This document shows positions 6,126 through 6,235 of a stretch of 6,235 nt of DNA, one piece after another (position 1 is the stretch's first letter; every line of letters starts with the position of its first letter). The stretch comes from Candidatus Peregrinibacteria bacterium (lineage in GTDB: Bacteria; Patescibacteriota; Gracilibacteria; Peribacterales; Peribacteraceae): positions 1-6,235 of the forward strand of contig JACRIG010000116.1 in NCBI GenBank assembly GCA_016215715.1. The letters are read 5' to 3'. The notes under the pieces were generated by a model. It saw nothing but the letters and a program-made list of their open reading frames with translations, had not been told where the DNA came from and ran no database searches. The translations under genes and the position numbers were made by a program.

Positions 6126-6134
6126 AGTGTAGCA
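6126..6134 (-). promoter_or_regulatory. Extended -10 TGcTACACT of the B3/B4 gene
   Basis: The minus strand reads TGC then TACACT, then 6 nt (GACGAC), then the ATG at 6119. The TGn extension and TAnnnT core make a good extended -10, and the spacing implies a leaderless mRNA. No clear -35 is seen 16-18 nt upstream. Confidence 0.5.
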
Positions 6135-6182
6135 AACAATGATTCTTACCGGTCCGGCGGAAAATAAGAGGGCATGATGGTT

Positions 6183-6210
6183 AGGCCTCTGGATTTGCAT
6201 CCAGAGGCCT
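6183..6210. repeat. Perfect 12-bp inverted repeat (hairpin)
   Basis: AGGCCTCTGGAT (6183-6194) and ATCCAGAGGCCT (6199-6210) form a 12-bp stem without mismatch. The loop is TTGC on the plus strand and GCAA, a GNRA tetraloop, on the minus strand. Flanking arms GGCATGA (6171-6177) and TCATGGC (6229-6235) pair at 6 of 7 positions, so the structure may extend to the window edge. It lies about 50 nt upstream of the B3/B4 promoter. With no U-tract on either strand, it could be a terminator of an upstream minus-strand gene, part of a small RNA, or a repeat element cut by the edge. Confidence 0.6.
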
Positions 6211-6235
6211 GTCCGTTCCCGGTACTCCTCATGGC

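Noticed and set aside
6120..6200. 27-residue N-terminal extension of the B3/B4 protein from ATG 6200
   Set aside because: It would translate through the hairpin and the extended -10, and the family N-terminus begins at the inner ATG 6119.
6171..6235. tRNA-like reading of the right-edge hairpin (paired end arms, a TGGTTAGG stretch on the plus strand, GCA in the minus loop)
   Set aside because: The central stem-loop cannot give a 7-nt anticodon loop (it gives 6 or 8), and no T-arm with a TTCRA loop is present on either strand.
6146..6235. Short minus-strand frame open from the right edge to a TAA at 6146-6148
   Set aside because: It is about 29 codons, crosses the perfect hairpin and shows no protein features. 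It could only be judged with sequence beyond the edge.
1..6235. Possible recoding of TGA (as in some Patescibacteria)
   Set aside because: TGA ends six of the eight genes at natural protein lengths, and no family match requires reading through it.

Overview
The window is gene-dense (about 97% coding). It holds eight protein genes, one of them cut by the left edge, with no recognisable rRNA, tRNA, CRISPR array or insertion sequence. Stops are TGA and TAG at natural protein ends, so the standard bacterial code fits and TGA is not recoded. The organism cannot be fixed from this sequence alone. The compact layout, lack of Shine-Dalgarno sequences, fermentation-type 2-hydroxyacid dehydrogenase, secreted Ser/Gly-rich protein and moderately high GC would suit a Patescibacteria/CPR lineage such as Peregrinibacteria/Peribacteria. 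That is an inference, held weakly.

Layout, left to right. Positions 3-737 (+) are the end of a protein with a degenerate cyclic-nucleotide-binding-like domain. A small PsbP/DcrB-like lipoprotein gene follows (771-1316, +) and ends inside a strong GC hairpin. Facing it is a 549-residue exported protein (1329-2978, -). It has an N-terminal CH...HLxHxD...GxC motif, a Ser-rich and then Gly-rich linker, a His/Met-rich patch and two C-terminal modules that each carry a His triad (H...HxHP). A 66-bp divergent promoter region separates it from a three-gene plus-strand run: a D-isomer-specific 2-hydroxyacid dehydrogenase (3045-4031), a 90-residue two-TM protein (4028-4300) and a bacterial PH-domain membrane protein (4300-4860). 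These are joined by ATGA and TGATG overlaps. A NimA-like pyridoxamine-phosphate-oxidase-fold protein follows (4886-5359, +). A free-standing B3/B4 tRNA-editing-type domain protein converges on it (5415-6119, -). The last 116 bases hold its promoter and a perfect 12-bp hairpin.

The main non-coding signal is a repeated promoter layout. All five genes that are not start/stop-coupled to an upstream gene have a TAnnnT -10-like hexamer ending only 6-8 nt before the ATG, with no Shine-Dalgarno sequence. This predicts leaderless or nearly leaderless mRNAs. The two divergent promoters also share an 8-bp palindrome at the -35 position of both. The most unusual protein is the 1329-2978 gene, a candidate metal (perhaps copper)-binding surface protein with an uncommon domain combination. 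No complete new defence or mobile system is evident.
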